Assembly (NCBI RefSeq): GCF_000507245.1
Contig: NC_023035.1
Span: forward strand, 819,001-883,000
Length of the DNA: 64,000 bases
DNA from: Salinispira pacifica
GTDB taxonomy: Bacteria; Spirochaetota; Spirochaetia; DSM-27196; Salinispiraceae
Reading direction: 5' to 3'
A program made the translations under genes and the position numbers. This document shows, one piece after another, positions 38,901 to 47,506 of this stretch; positions within the stretch are counted from its first letter, which is position 1, and each line of letters begins with the position of its first letter. The notes below the pieces were generated by a model. The model did not search any database, was not told where the DNA came from, and saw only the letters and a list, made by a program, of their open reading frames with translations.

Positions 38901-39116
38901 ATCCAAAATCTCCGAAAGGAGAGCGGCCTGGAAGTTACCGACCGGATTACACTGGTGGTGAACGGGGATGATGAACTTCAGGAATCTCTGGAGGCTCACA
39001 AGGAATACTTCCAGAGCGAAGTTCTGTGTGACAGTCTGGAATTCAGCTCCGACTCCCAGCCGTCCCAGGTCAATTCCGGAGAAGTTTCATGTACAGTAAA
39101 TCTGGCAAAAAGCTGA
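35949..39116 (+). CDS. ileS: Isoleucyl-tRNA synthetase (type 2 like)
   Basis: A 1055-residue class I synthetase for tRNA-Ile. Motifs: [17 protein letters not shown] (HIGH variant), [22 protein letters not shown], an editing domain with [37 protein letters not shown] (KMSKS), and C-terminal ADxLR-type and DUF5915-like segments. The N-terminal pattern matches the eukaryote-like or type-2 IleS rather than the E. coli type. The start is TTG 35949 with AAGGAG six bases upstream. The lipoprotein gene overlaps its 3' end by 28 bases. Confidence 0.96.
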   Translation: [1055 protein letters not shown]

Positions 39117-40279
39117 ATATTCTGGCGGCATTCCTCCGGCAGGTCATTATCCTGCCGGCGGCAGCTGCCTTGCTCCTCTTTGCAGGCTGTGTAAGCACCG
39201 ATCTGCCGGGGCTTCGGGATGAAGTCTCCCTGCCTGCCGGTGTTCCTGGGCTTGAGCCGGCTCCCCATTTCACCCTGCTGTCCGCTTCCGGCATCGATGT
39301 TATTCAGCTTGAAATTGCATCAACTCCGGAAGAGCTGCTGAGAGCGTTTCTGCCGGAGAACATCGACGACAGATCGCTGAACCTTATCCGGCGCTACTTC
39401 CGTCGCCTGGTAATCGCATTTCCCCGGCGGGGTATGCTTCCCGGCGAGGGGCCGGTAATTTTAGCCGGTCATTCGGTTCCCTGGTGGATTCTCCGTTCCC
39501 AACTGAAGAAAAACGGCTTTGAAAAGCTGCGCTTCCACGGTCCCGACGGGCGGGTGACCCGTTTTGTCATGCCCTCCCGGGGCATCGGCAGCATGACGGT
39601 GATGAAGGTCGGCGCCGGAACCGCAGCCGTCACCATCGGTACCCCGCTGAATGCATCCCCGTCGGAAATTCTGGCTGAACAGGAGAGAATTTCCTCTGTT
39701 CGCTCTATCATCCAAAGCAGCAGCCGAACCTCCCTTGCCGCTGAAGATCAGTACATGAAGAACGGTGAAAATTCTCAACTCACCGAAACTTCCGGGCAGT
39801 CTGACACATCCGGTCAGTCTGATACCGCCGGTCAGTCTGAGACCGCCGGTCAGTCTGAGACCGCCGGACAGGTGGAAATTCTCCAAAACCATATCGGGGA
39901 AATTCTCCGGGAGGATCAGTTTCTTCTGGGGGCAATCGGTTCAGGCAGTGCCATGGGCGGAACCGGGATGGCAGGCGTTACCCCTTCAAGCCCTGTACCG
40001 GGTTTTCTGTCCCTTGACCCGGGGCTTCTGGACTCCATGTGGATCGGGCTGCACCCCAAGGGCGAGCTGATGGGGATGAATGTGCTCATCATGAGCAGAG
40101 GGGAAGGCCGGGCCAGAGCCCTCAGCGGAGTGCTCCGCCTGCTGCTTTTGCGTCAGCTCAGAAAGACTCTTCCGGGTCTGGACGAGCCGGAGTACCGGGA
40201 GCTGATCCGGATGGAACGCCGGGGTAATGTCCTGATTATTAAAGATTACCCCCTGAGCAGCGCTGCCCTTCTGAACTGA
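39089..40279 (+). CDS. Putative lipoprotein of unknown function
   Basis: A 396-residue protein beginning inside the last 28 bases of ileS. The signal peptide ends in lipobox LLFAGC at about residue 30. The following ~150 residues contain ELLRAFLPENIDDRSLNLIRRYFRRLVIAFPRRG, after which comes a 30-residue T-(S/A)-G-Q-S-(D/E) repeat tract and a C-terminal region (LLDSMWIGLHPKGELMGMNVLIMSRGEGRARALSGVLRLLLLRQLR). No family was recognised. Spirochaete lipoproteins are often surface or inner-membrane tethered; where this one is directed is not visible. Confidence 0.72.
   Translation: MYSKSGKKLNILAAFLRQVIILPAAAALLLFAGCVSTDLPGLRDEVSLPAGVPGLEPAPHFTLLSASGIDVIQLEIASTPEELLRAFLPENIDDRSLNLIRRYFRRLVIAFPRRGMLPGEGPVILAGHSVPWWILRSQLKKNGFEKLRFHGPDGRVTRFVMPSRGIGSMTVMKVGAGTAAVTIGTPLNASPSEILAEQERISSVRSIIQSSSRTSLAAEDQYMKNGENSQLTETSGQSDTSGQSDTAGQSETAGQSETAGQVEILQNHIGEILREDQFLLGAIGSGSAMGGTGMAGVTPSSPVPGFLSLDPGLLDSMWIGLHPKGELMGMNVLIMSRGEGRARALSGVLRLLLLRQLRKTLPGLDEPEYRELIRMERRGNVLIIKDYPLSSAALLN
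39788..39877 (+). repeat. In-frame 18-base tandem repeat (five copies)
   Basis: Five adjacent 18-base units encode TSGQSD, TSGQSD, TAGQSE, TAGQSE, TAGQVE within the lipoprotein. Units 3 and 4 are nearly identical, so length polymorphism between strains is likely. Confidence 0.85.
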
Positions 40280-40341
40280 CCGGCTGACCGCCTCCCGATC
40301 CCCGGGTGGGGAGTGAAAACGGCATGAATCAAGGAGATATA

Positions 40342-40974
40342 ATGATAACCGTAATTGATTATGATGCAGGCAACCTCCGTTCGGTGGAAACTGCCCTGGA
40401 ACATCTGGGGGCCTCCTACCGGGTAAGCCCCGACCCCGCAGATATTGCAACTGCCGATAAAATTCTCTTTCCCGGGGTGGGTGAGGCTGCCCATGCCATG
40501 GCGGTGCTCCGAAAGCGGGGCATTCCCCAGGCCCTTACCGAAGCGGTGAAAAAGGGAACTCCTGTTCTGGGAATTTGTATCGGAAGCCAGATTATTCTGG
40601 ATGCCTCCGATGAAGGACCCACCGAATGTCTGGGTCTGGAAGCCGGCCGGGCGAAATACTTCAGCAGCGAATTCCAGGCCCACGGCATTACCGGATTGAA
40701 AGTGCCCCACATGGGCTGGAATCAGGTGCGGGTGAATGAGTCCCATCCTTCTGCCGGGCTGTTCAGGGGCATTCCGGAGAATTCCAGTTTTTACTTTGTT
40801 CACAGCTATTATCCGGAGCCCCGGGATGCATCGGTTCACCTGGCGGAGACCGAATACGGTTTTCCCTTTGTTTCCGCCTACGGCAGGGAAAATCTTATTG
40901 CATGTCAGTTTCATCCCGAAAAGTCAGGTCCTGCAGGGCTGCGGCTTCTGGATAATTTTATCAGGAATTTTTAG
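40342..40974 (+). CDS. hisH: Imidazole glycerol phosphate synthase glutaminase subunit HisH
   Basis: About 210 residues, the usual HisH length. I chose ATG 40342, six bases after AAGGAG. The glutaminase triad is visible: Cys in [11 protein letters not shown], and His/Glu in CQFHPEKSG. The protein supplies ammonia to HisF in histidine and purine (AICAR) linked biosynthesis. Its partner hisF follows 29 bases later. No other his biosynthesis genes occur in the window, and hisS is far away on the other strand. Confidence 0.95.
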   Translation: MITVIDYDAGNLRSVETALEHLGASYRVSPDPADIATADKILFPGVGEAAHAMAVLRKRGIPQALTEAVKKGTPVLGICIGSQIILDASDEGPTECLGLEAGRAKYFSSEFQAHGITGLKVPHMGWNQVRVNESHPSAGLFRGIPENSSFYFVHSYYPEPRDASVHLAETEYGFPFVSAYGRENLIACQFHPEKSGPAGLRLLDNFIRNF

Positions 40975-41003
40975 AAAGCAGATGGTTTCAACGGAGGATT
41001 CAC

Positions 41004-41783
41004 ATGCTGGAAAAACGGGTAATCGTCTGTCTGGATGTCCGGGACGGCAAGACGACCAAAGGAATTAAATTCAAGGGCAATGTTGATATCGGCGATCCGG
41101 TGGAGATGGCCCGGGATTATTATGAACAGGGCTGTGATGAACTGGTGTTTTATGATATCACCGCATCCAGTGAAGACCGGGGCATATTCATCGACGTGGT
41201 TGAAAAGGTCGCCAGGGAAATTTTTATCCCGTTCTGCGTGGGCGGCGGCCTTTCAGGGATTGAAGATATCCGGAGGGTAATATCTGCCGGCGCAGAGAAG
41301 GTGAGCCTGAACTCACAGGCTGTGAAAAATCCGGAGATCATTTCCCAGGGGGCGGCAGTATTCGGCAGACAGTGTATTGTTCTGGGGATGGACGCACTGA
41401 AGGATGCCGATATGCCTTCGGGCTACCAGGTGGTGATTAACGGAGGCCGGACCCGTACGGGAAAAGATGCCCTGGAGTGGGCTCTGAAAGCCCAGGAGCT
41501 GGGAGCCGGCGAAATTGTCCTCAATTCCATCGATACAGACGGCGTACGCAACGGCTATGAAATCGAGCTCACTTCCATGATCAGCAAGGCGGTGGACATC
41601 CCCGTGGTGGCTTCCGGCGGGGCGGGACGCCCTGAGCATCTCAGCGAAGTACTCACCCGGGGGCATGCCGATGCGGCTCTTGTTGCCAGCATGGTTCACT
41701 ACGGGGACTTCAGCATCCATCAGATTAAGGATGCTCTCAGGAAAGACGGAGTGGCGGTGCGCATCCCTGAAGAGATACTGTAG
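41004..41783 (+). CDS. hisF: Imidazole glycerol phosphate synthase cyclase subunit HisF
   Basis: A 259-residue (beta/alpha)8-barrel protein. Catalytic Asp11-equivalent is in VCLDVRDGK and the second Asp in VLGMDALKD. Phosphate-binding loops are [13 protein letters not shown] and [12 protein letters not shown]. It closes the imidazole ring of IGP using ammonia from HisH. The set of conserved residues supports an active cyclase rather than the sugar-modification homologues. Translation is probably coupled or cotranscribed with hisH. Confidence 0.95.
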   Translation: MLEKRVIVCLDVRDGKTTKGIKFKGNVDIGDPVEMARDYYEQGCDELVFYDITASSEDRGIFIDVVEKVAREIFIPFCVGGGLSGIEDIRRVISAGAEKVSLNSQAVKNPEIISQGAAVFGRQCIVLGMDALKDADMPSGYQVVINGGRTRTGKDALEWALKAQELGAGEIVLNSIDTDGVRNGYEIELTSMISKAVDIPVVASGGAGRPEHLSEVLTRGHADAALVASMVHYGDFSIHQIKDALRKDGVAVRIPEEIL

Positions 41784-41792
41784 CGGAATATC

Positions 41793-41821
41793 TTGTCCTA
41801 ATGCAAAAAAACCGATATATT
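41793..41821 (+). promoter_or_regulatory. Possible promoter for the fmdB-like gene
   Basis: TTGTCC (41793-41798), a 17-base spacer, then TATATT (41816-41821), in an AT-rich stretch just after hisF. Other -10-like sequences lie nearer the start codon, so the choice is uncertain. Confidence 0.35.
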
Positions 41822-41880
41822 TATCTGGAAACTACTTTCTTATATATTAAAAATGTTATATAGTATAACGGAGAAGAGAA

Positions 41881-42141
41881 ATGCCATATTATGATTACGA
41901 ATGTAAAAGCTGCGGGCATGAGTTTGAAACCTTCCAAAGTATGTCCGATGCACCTCTTCAGGAGTGTCCGGAATGCCGAAAAGAAAGCCTGCGCCGGCTC
42001 ATCGGCGGAGGAAGCGGTGTGATATTTAAAGGCAGCGGTTTTTACATCAATGACAGCCGGAACAAAAGCGGCGGAGACCAGGGCGGCGGCAGCAAGAATG
42101 GCAGTTCCCAGAGCAGCCCGGCAGCCAGCTCTGCCAAATAG
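41881..42141 (+). CDS. FmdB-family zinc-ribbon protein
   Basis: An 86-residue protein with the FmdB/CxxC-CxxC pattern: MPYYDYECKSCGHEFE, then CPECRKESLRRLIGG. The C-terminal third is Gly/Ser/Asn-rich and disordered. Such proteins are thought to be small regulatory or nucleic-acid-associated zinc ribbons; function is not established. The ATG has a GGAGAAGAG site. An ArsR-type regulator follows 41 bases later. Confidence 0.9.
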   Translation: MPYYDYECKSCGHEFETFQSMSDAPLQECPECRKESLRRLIGGGSGVIFKGSGFYINDSRNKSGGDQGGGSKNGSSQSSPAASSAK

Positions 42142-42182
42142 CCGGATATTGACGCGATGTGGCTGCGTCTGAGGAGAAATGA

Positions 42183-42563
42183 ATGAGTAATGTTCAACAA
42201 GTTGATTCCTTTGATACTTCCCGGGCGGAAGAATTCGCCGATGCCAACTGTCCTGAAGACGTGATGGCCGATGCAGCGCAGAAACTGAAGGTGTGCGGGC
42301 ATCCTGTGCGACTGAAGCTTCTTTGTATGATCTCCCAGCATGCCGAGCCCTGTGTCAGCGAACTGTGGGTCTGTCTGAATCAGCCCCAGCCGGTGGTGAG
42401 TCAGCACCTTGCAATTCTGAAAGACAGGGGCATTGTACAGTCGGAGGTGAAAGGCAACAGACGAATATACTCCATTGTGGACCCCTTCATTGACCGTCTG
42501 GTGAGCAGTATCAGGAAAAAAGTGGATGAAGTGGAGATGGAAGATACGGCTGTGGAAGCCTGA
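42183..42563 (+). CDS. ArsR-family transcriptional regulator
   Basis: A 126-residue winged-helix regulator. The recognition helix region is LCMISQHAEPCVSELWVCLNQPQPVVSQHLAILKDRGIVQSEVKGNRRIYSIVD. Two Cys flank the region (CMISQHAEPCVSEL), but the classical metal motif ELCVCDL is replaced by ELWVCL, so the usual ArsR metal site is altered. What it senses is unknown. It lies between the fmdB-like gene and aroB. Confidence 0.9.
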   Translation: MSNVQQVDSFDTSRAEEFADANCPEDVMADAAQKLKVCGHPVRLKLLCMISQHAEPCVSELWVCLNQPQPVVSQHLAILKDRGIVQSEVKGNRRIYSIVDPFIDRLVSSIRKKVDEVEMEDTAVEA

Positions 42564-42608
42564 CCCTCCGCTTTACAATCCCGACCTTTCCGCTGTACTC
42601 TTCCCTGC

Positions 42609-43727
42609 ATGAAAAGACAGATGCAATTTACCCTGGGGGAGTTCACCACCCGCCTCAGCCTTCATGAAGATGGAGCTGAGCTGCTGAAAAATCTTGGTAA
42701 TCCCCTGCTTCTCATTTGTGACGAAAACACCCTGAACCTGATTCACTCCCATGGCCTGCTTCCCCCGGGTACCGAAATGCCTGAAATCCGAAGCGGGGAA
42801 GATCTGCAGGGACTGTCAGAAACCTCCCTTCCTTCCCCTGAAACTCCCCGGGCTGCGGTGGTCCTTCCCTCCGGAGAGTCGGGAAAAACTCTCGCCAATG
42901 TTGAATTAATCCTGAAAACCGCCTTCTCCCTGGGCTTTGCACGTGACAGCTGTTTTGTGGGGCTTGGGGGCGGAGTCGTCACCGATATTGCCGCATTTGC
43001 CTCCTCCCTGTTCATGCGGGGGAACAGACTCGTGTTGATTCCCACCACCCTTCTTGCCATGGTGGATGCGGCGTTCGGGGGAAAAACAGGAATCAACTAT
43101 CACGGCTATAAAAATATGGTGGGCAGTTTCTATCCTGCAGAACAATTACGTGTGTACCCGGGGTTCCTCAAGGATTTGCCCCGGCGGGAATACCTCAGCG
43201 GTCTTGCTGAAGTGATCAAAAGCGCCATGCTCGACGACGCCGAGCTGTTTGCCTTCATGGAAGAGCAGAGCACACCCATTTTGAACCGGGAACCCGGGGC
43301 TCTGGAATATATCATCTGGAAAAGCCTTATGGTGAAGGGCCGGGTGGTGCTTGCAGACCTTCGGGAGGGAGGGCTCAGAGCCCAGCTGAATCTGGGACAC
43401 ACCTTTGCCCATGCCCTGGAGGCGGTGAGCGGGTTTGGTCTGTGGAGTCACGGTGAAGCCGTGGCGTGGGGGCTTCTCCGGGCCCTTGAGCTGGGCAGAG
43501 TTCTGGAAATAACCCCGGATTCATACATCTCCCGGGTGGAGGCCCTTCTCGGGACCTACTCATACCGGCTGGATTCAAGCGGCTGTGCCCCGGAACAGCT
43601 GATCAGCGCAATGAAAAATGACAAAAAGAAAAAAGGCGGAAAGGTGGGTTTTATTCTCCAGCGGAATTTGTGCGAAACCCTCCAGAGGCCGGTGGAAGAC
43701 GCAGACGTTCTGAAAGTGCTCAACTGA
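42609..43727 (+). CDS. aroB: 3-dehydroquinate synthase
   Basis: A 372-residue NAD- and zinc-dependent enzyme of the shikimate pathway, making 3-dehydroquinate from DAHP. NAD-binding motif GLGGGVVTDIAAFASSLFMRG, catalytic/metal region PTTLLAMVDAAFGGKTGINYHGYKNMVGSF, zinc ligands Glu in GLAEVIKSA and His in NLGHTFAHALE and HGEAVAWG. An insertion-like variable region precedes residue ~85. The ATG lacks a strong ribosome-binding site. The next gene is convergent with a 26-base gap. Confidence 0.95.
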   Translation: MKRQMQFTLGEFTTRLSLHEDGAELLKNLGNPLLLICDENTLNLIHSHGLLPPGTEMPEIRSGEDLQGLSETSLPSPETPRAAVVLPSGESGKTLANVELILKTAFSLGFARDSCFVGLGGGVVTDIAAFASSLFMRGNRLVLIPTTLLAMVDAAFGGKTGINYHGYKNMVGSFYPAEQLRVYPGFLKDLPRREYLSGLAEVIKSAMLDDAELFAFMEEQSTPILNREPGALEYIIWKSLMVKGRVVLADLREGGLRAQLNLGHTFAHALEAVSGFGLWSHGEAVAWGLLRALELGRVLEITPDSYISRVEALLGTYSYRLDSSGCAPEQLISAMKNDKKKKGGKVGFILQRNLCETLQRPVEDADVLKVLN

Positions 43728-43753
43728 GGGGCTGCAGCCGTATGGGCCGGAGC

Positions 43754-44674
43754 TTAGTCGCTCCCGGGAAGCCTGGCAGCCTCCTCCCTGTCGCTGAGAC
43801 CGGGAGTGCAGGGGACAGTATGGATAGCCCCCGGATGATTCCGGATAAAGGGAATCAGTCTTTGAAGTTCATCGGGCAGCAGCTTCCCGAACCAATCCGG
43901 ATCTTCCCTCCTCCGTTCTGCCAGTCGACTGCGTTTCTGAGCAGAGTAATTCCTTTCCTCCAGCAGGGATCGAAGGAGATCAATATCTCCGCCTGAATAT
44001 ATGCACTCCCCCTGTTCGTCACCTGAAGCGGAAAGACCGACCTGGGCCAGCAGGACGGCTGCGTCCCTGTCGCCTCCCATAATCCCCGGCAGAGCATCAT
44101 AGAGCCGGGCCAGGGTAATCCAGGGATCGGGGAATGCGGGATCCAAAGCTATTGAACGAATCATGCTGTTTCTCACCTCATCGATCTCCCTCAGGGCGGC
44201 GAACACTCCCTTCTGCTCCCCCAAGGCCCCGGCGGCAACCCCGTACCAGTACCAGGCCCGGGATGAATCGGGAGAGAGTTCAAGGGCCCGGCCGGCCCAG
44301 TCCAGGGCCGTTTCGTAATCGGCAATGAGATCATTTTTCGAAAGATGGCTTCCCTCCAGTCTGGTGCGGTTCACCATTGCCCAGGCCTTTCTCCACAAAA
44401 GCTCAGCCCGGAAAATTGGGGCGTCCCCATTCCGGCTTTCCGGCACCGGAGAACTCTCAAGAATGCGGATTTCCTCAAAGGCAGCGGGGTACTTTCCTTC
44501 CCGGATCAGCCCGTCAATATGTTCGAGGGGCCGGTCTAGCTGTTCCAGGGGCTGCTCTATCTTTTCGTGGGGCTCCGCAGGGGACTGGGCGGATAGATGC
44601 CCGGATGCACAGAGGCTGATTACAAGAACGGAGGCGAGAAGAGCTGATGTGAAACGGGCGGGATTACAGTTCAT
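43754..44674 (-). CDS. Exported TPR-like protein
   Basis: A 306-residue protein with a signal peptide (LLASVLVISLCASGHLSAQ). Helical repeats resemble TPR units: YETALDWAGRALELSPDSSRAWYWYGVAAGAL and IRSIALDPAFPDPWITLARLYDALPG. The likely role is a periplasmic scaffold; partners are unknown. The start codon overlaps the end of the helicase gene by 11 bases, so the two are probably cotranscribed. Confidence 0.8.
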   Translation of the reverse strand: MNCNPARFTSALLASVLVISLCASGHLSAQSPAEPHEKIEQPLEQLDRPLEHIDGLIREGKYPAAFEEIRILESSPVPESRNGDAPIFRAELLWRKAWAMVNRTRLEGSHLSKNDLIADYETALDWAGRALELSPDSSRAWYWYGVAAGALGEQKGVFAALREIDEVRNSMIRSIALDPAFPDPWITLARLYDALPGIMGGDRDAAVLLAQVGLSASGDEQGECIYSGGDIDLLRSLLEERNYSAQKRSRLAERRREDPDWFGKLLPDELQRLIPFIRNHPGAIHTVPCTPGLSDREEAARLPGSD

Positions 44675-47414
44675 CTAATAACTGCGAAAAGCGCCGGTAG
44701 AGCGATCCGCTGAGCTCCTTCAATTCCGGAATTCCGGGGGGCAGGGTGTCTCCGCCGCCCTGGGATCTCACCGCCTCCAGGGCCGCAAGATCATCAAAGA
44801 GGGAATCCAGGCTGGCTATGCTGTCGCTCATTGAGATGCTGAAATTCTTCACCGATTTCAGCCAGTACAGTCCCTGGTTATCAGTATAGAGGGTAATGAA
44901 ACCCAATTCACGATCATTTTTCTTCACCGGACTGATCCCTGGAAGATAGTTGAGAAGGCTGCTTACTTCCTCGGGGAGTTCCCAGGGACTTACCTTTGCG
45001 GTTTTGGGCCAGTGTTCCCGGAAATGGGTTTCCGGGCTTAAGACCCGGGCTATGCCCAGGGCGTTGCCAAGGCGTTCCTGTTTCAGAAAGATATATTTCC
45101 GGTAGTGCACCATTACCCGAAGATCCCGGTGGGGAGGTATGAGCTCCAGGTCATCGCGGTGGGCAAGGGAAGACAGTTCTCTCCAGCTCAGTTCAAGGAT
45201 CTTCTTTTTCCCCTTAAACGGTTTGAGGGGGAATATCTGCCCGCCGATGCGCACTTCCATTCCATTGGGGCTGACCTGATCCTTTGCCGTTCCCTGACTT
45301 CCGCTTCCCCGGGACGGCCCGGCATAGGCCGGCGGTTCCGCCGATGATTGCGACCATGGGTCTGAAGCATCTGTGGTGCGGATTTTCCGGCGGCCGGTAG
45401 CTCCGGAGGTAGTTTTTCCCCGGGACGCTTTTGTGCCGGTTTCCAGTCTGCGGGCAAGCTCTTTGTTTTTTTTACCTTTTTTACCGCCGCCGGAATTTTT
45501 GTCCAGCTGTCTGGCCAGGATGCCGGATATTTCCGGAGATATCCGTTTTAGCCACTCTGCTTTCAGGGGGCTGACGCTCCGTGCGAAGGTACGGCTGGTT
45601 TTTACTATTTCGCCCGCCACCATAATATCCGGAGTCTCCCGGAACATCACCGAGCCGGGGTGGATTTCGATCCTGTCAGCGGTGAAACTTTTGTAGGAGC
45701 TGCGTCCGGTCCGTACGCAGATGAACTGTACCAGTCCTGTGGAAACCGCACAGAGGTAGGATGCCAGCATTTCCCCTTTCAGGGGAAAGGGGGGGGAAGG
45801 CACGGGCATTCCCATCTCGCCCACAATTTCGCCGAGCTGGTCTTTCACATTGGCGATCTCCGCCATGATCTGTTCATCCAGATAATAGCGCTGACAGAAC
45901 TTTTCCTTGTTCCGGCTGTCCAGGTAGGAGCGAAGCATTTTCAGATAGCTCACGAAGTCCCCGGCCTCGTCCCTGAAATGATGGTGGGCGTTCCGGGCCT
46001 CGCTTTCCTCGCCCTGGGGGAGGAGAAACGGATTGTTGGTGGTGAGAAAGCTGGTTGCGGTAACCACATGATCCAGCACATCAGGATAGCTGAGCATGGC
46101 CTCCACGATCATCCGGGAATGCCGGGGCAGCAGGGGAAAACGGGCCATCCGCTGGCCGATCCGGCTGAGACTGCGCTCATCATCCAGGGCGTCCAGCAGG
46201 TTGAGGGTTTCAACTGCGCTGGCGATTCCGCCCCTGCCCGGGGGAGAGATAAAGTCGAAGGACTCAAAGTCCCGGATACCCAGTTCGGCCATGCGGAGAA
46301 CCACTTCCGAGAGGTCGGTGCGGAAGATCTCCTCCTGGGTGAATTCCGGACGGTACTGAAAATCCTCCATGGGATACAGCCGGTAGCAGGTTCCCGGCCG
46401 GGTTCTTCCCGCTCTGCCCCGGCGCTGGTTGGCGGATGCCTTGGAGATGGGTTTTTCCACCAGACTTGAGGTGAAGGTACGGGGGTTGTAAAAGTTCATT
46501 TTGGCCAGGCCCGAGTCGATCACCGTGGTGATTCCGTCGATGGTGATGGATGTCTCGGCAATATTGGTGGCCACCACAAGTTTGATTTTACCCGGCGGAG
46601 GCGGAGGAAATACCTCATCCTGCTCCTCCTTGCTTAACCTGCCGTACAGAGGGAGAATATAGAGCTTTTTCCGGAACGGCTGGGAGTAGAGGGCGGTTAT
46701 GGTGTCTTTGATGATCCGTTCGCCGGACAAAAATATCAGCATATCTCCAGGCCGCTTCTCATCAATCACATGCCCCACAATCTCTACAATTTTCTGTACC
46801 AGTACCTCATAGTCACCCTGAACGGCAGGAGGGGCATAGATGGTGCTCACCGGAAATGTTTCTGTATCGATACGGACAACCGGAGCCGAGGCGAAATAGT
46901 CGGAGAAGATATCTGCATTGATGGTAGCCGAGGAGATGATCAGTTTCAAATCCGGGCGGAGCTCAAGACTCCGCTTCAGCAGACCCAGGATGAAATCGAT
47001 ATTCAGACTCCGCTCGTGTGCCTCATCCACCATGATCACCGAATAGCGGCTCAAATACGGATCGGCCTTCAGTTCCTGGAGGAGAATGCCGTCGGTCATC
47101 ACTTTAATCCTGGTATCTCCGGTGGTGGTGTCATGAAACCGCATTTTGTAACCGCAGAATGCCTGTGCCTGTTCCCCCAGTTCCTGATGCAGCTGTTTCC
47201 GGATGTAGTCGCTGACGCTCACCGCCGCAATCCGTCTGGGCTGGGTAATACCGATCACACCCCGGCTCTCGAAGCCCGCCTCATGGAGGATTACGGGGAG
47301 CTGGGTGGTTTTTCCGCTGCCTGTGGGACTCTCAACCACCACCACCTGGTGATCACGGAGTGAGCTGAGAATTTTCTCCCGCTGCTGGTATACCGGCAGG
47401 TTTCGGGGATTCAT
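44664..47414 (-). CDS. DEAH-box RNA helicase (HrpA/HrpB-type)
   Basis: A 916-residue helicase. Motif I GPTGSGKTTQLP (about 31), motif II DEAH (about 125), motif III SATIN and motif VI QRRGRAGRTRPGTCYRLY are intact. HA2 and OB/DUF1605-like domains follow. Near residue 640-710 there is a basic low-complexity insert (KKGKKNKELARRLETGTK..., Lys/Arg/Ser/Thr rich), shorter than a true domain. It is shorter than E. coli HrpA (about 1300). Family members remodel RNA or ribosomes in the cytoplasm. The TPR gene overlaps its end. Confidence 0.93.
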   Translation of the reverse strand: MNPRNLPVYQQREKILSSLRDHQVVVVESPTGSGKTTQLPVILHEAGFESRGVIGITQPRRIAAVSVSDYIRKQLHQELGEQAQAFCGYKMRFHDTTTGDTRIKVMTDGILLQELKADPYLSRYSVIMVDEAHERSLNIDFILGLLKRSLELRPDLKLIISSATINADIFSDYFASAPVVRIDTETFPVSTIYAPPAVQGDYEVLVQKIVEIVGHVIDEKRPGDMLIFLSGERIIKDTITALYSQPFRKKLYILPLYGRLSKEEQDEVFPPPPPGKIKLVVATNIAETSITIDGITTVIDSGLAKMNFYNPRTFTSSLVEKPISKASANQRRGRAGRTRPGTCYRLYPMEDFQYRPEFTQEEIFRTDLSEVVLRMAELGIRDFESFDFISPPGRGGIASAVETLNLLDALDDERSLSRIGQRMARFPLLPRHSRMIVEAMLSYPDVLDHVVTATSFLTTNNPFLLPQGEESEARNAHHHFRDEAGDFVSYLKMLRSYLDSRNKEKFCQRYYLDEQIMAEIANVKDQLGEIVGEMGMPVPSPPFPLKGEMLASYLCAVSTGLVQFICVRTGRSSYKSFTADRIEIHPGSVMFRETPDIMVAGEIVKTSRTFARSVSPLKAEWLKRISPEISGILARQLDKNSGGGKKGKKNKELARRLETGTKASRGKTTSGATGRRKIRTTDASDPWSQSSAEPPAYAGPSRGSGSQGTAKDQVSPNGMEVRIGGQIFPLKPFKGKKKILELSWRELSSLAHRDDLELIPPHRDLRVMVHYRKYIFLKQERLGNALGIARVLSPETHFREHWPKTAKVSPWELPEEVSSLLNYLPGISPVKKNDRELGFITLYTDNQGLYWLKSVKNFSISMSDSIASLDSLFDDLAALEAVRSQGGGDTLPPGIPELKELSGSLYRRFSQLLDEL

Positions 47415-47506
47415 ATGCCTTCCTCATGGGTTCGTGCAGTCCGCTCGGATCCGCTGATACGGGAACAGAAGCCATCGGCCCCGACTCATGCCGGAGCCCG
47501 CGGCAA

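Noticed and set aside
39788-39877. Possible CRISPR or regulatory repeat array
   Set aside because: The 18-base units are head to tail with no spacers and lie within a coding frame.
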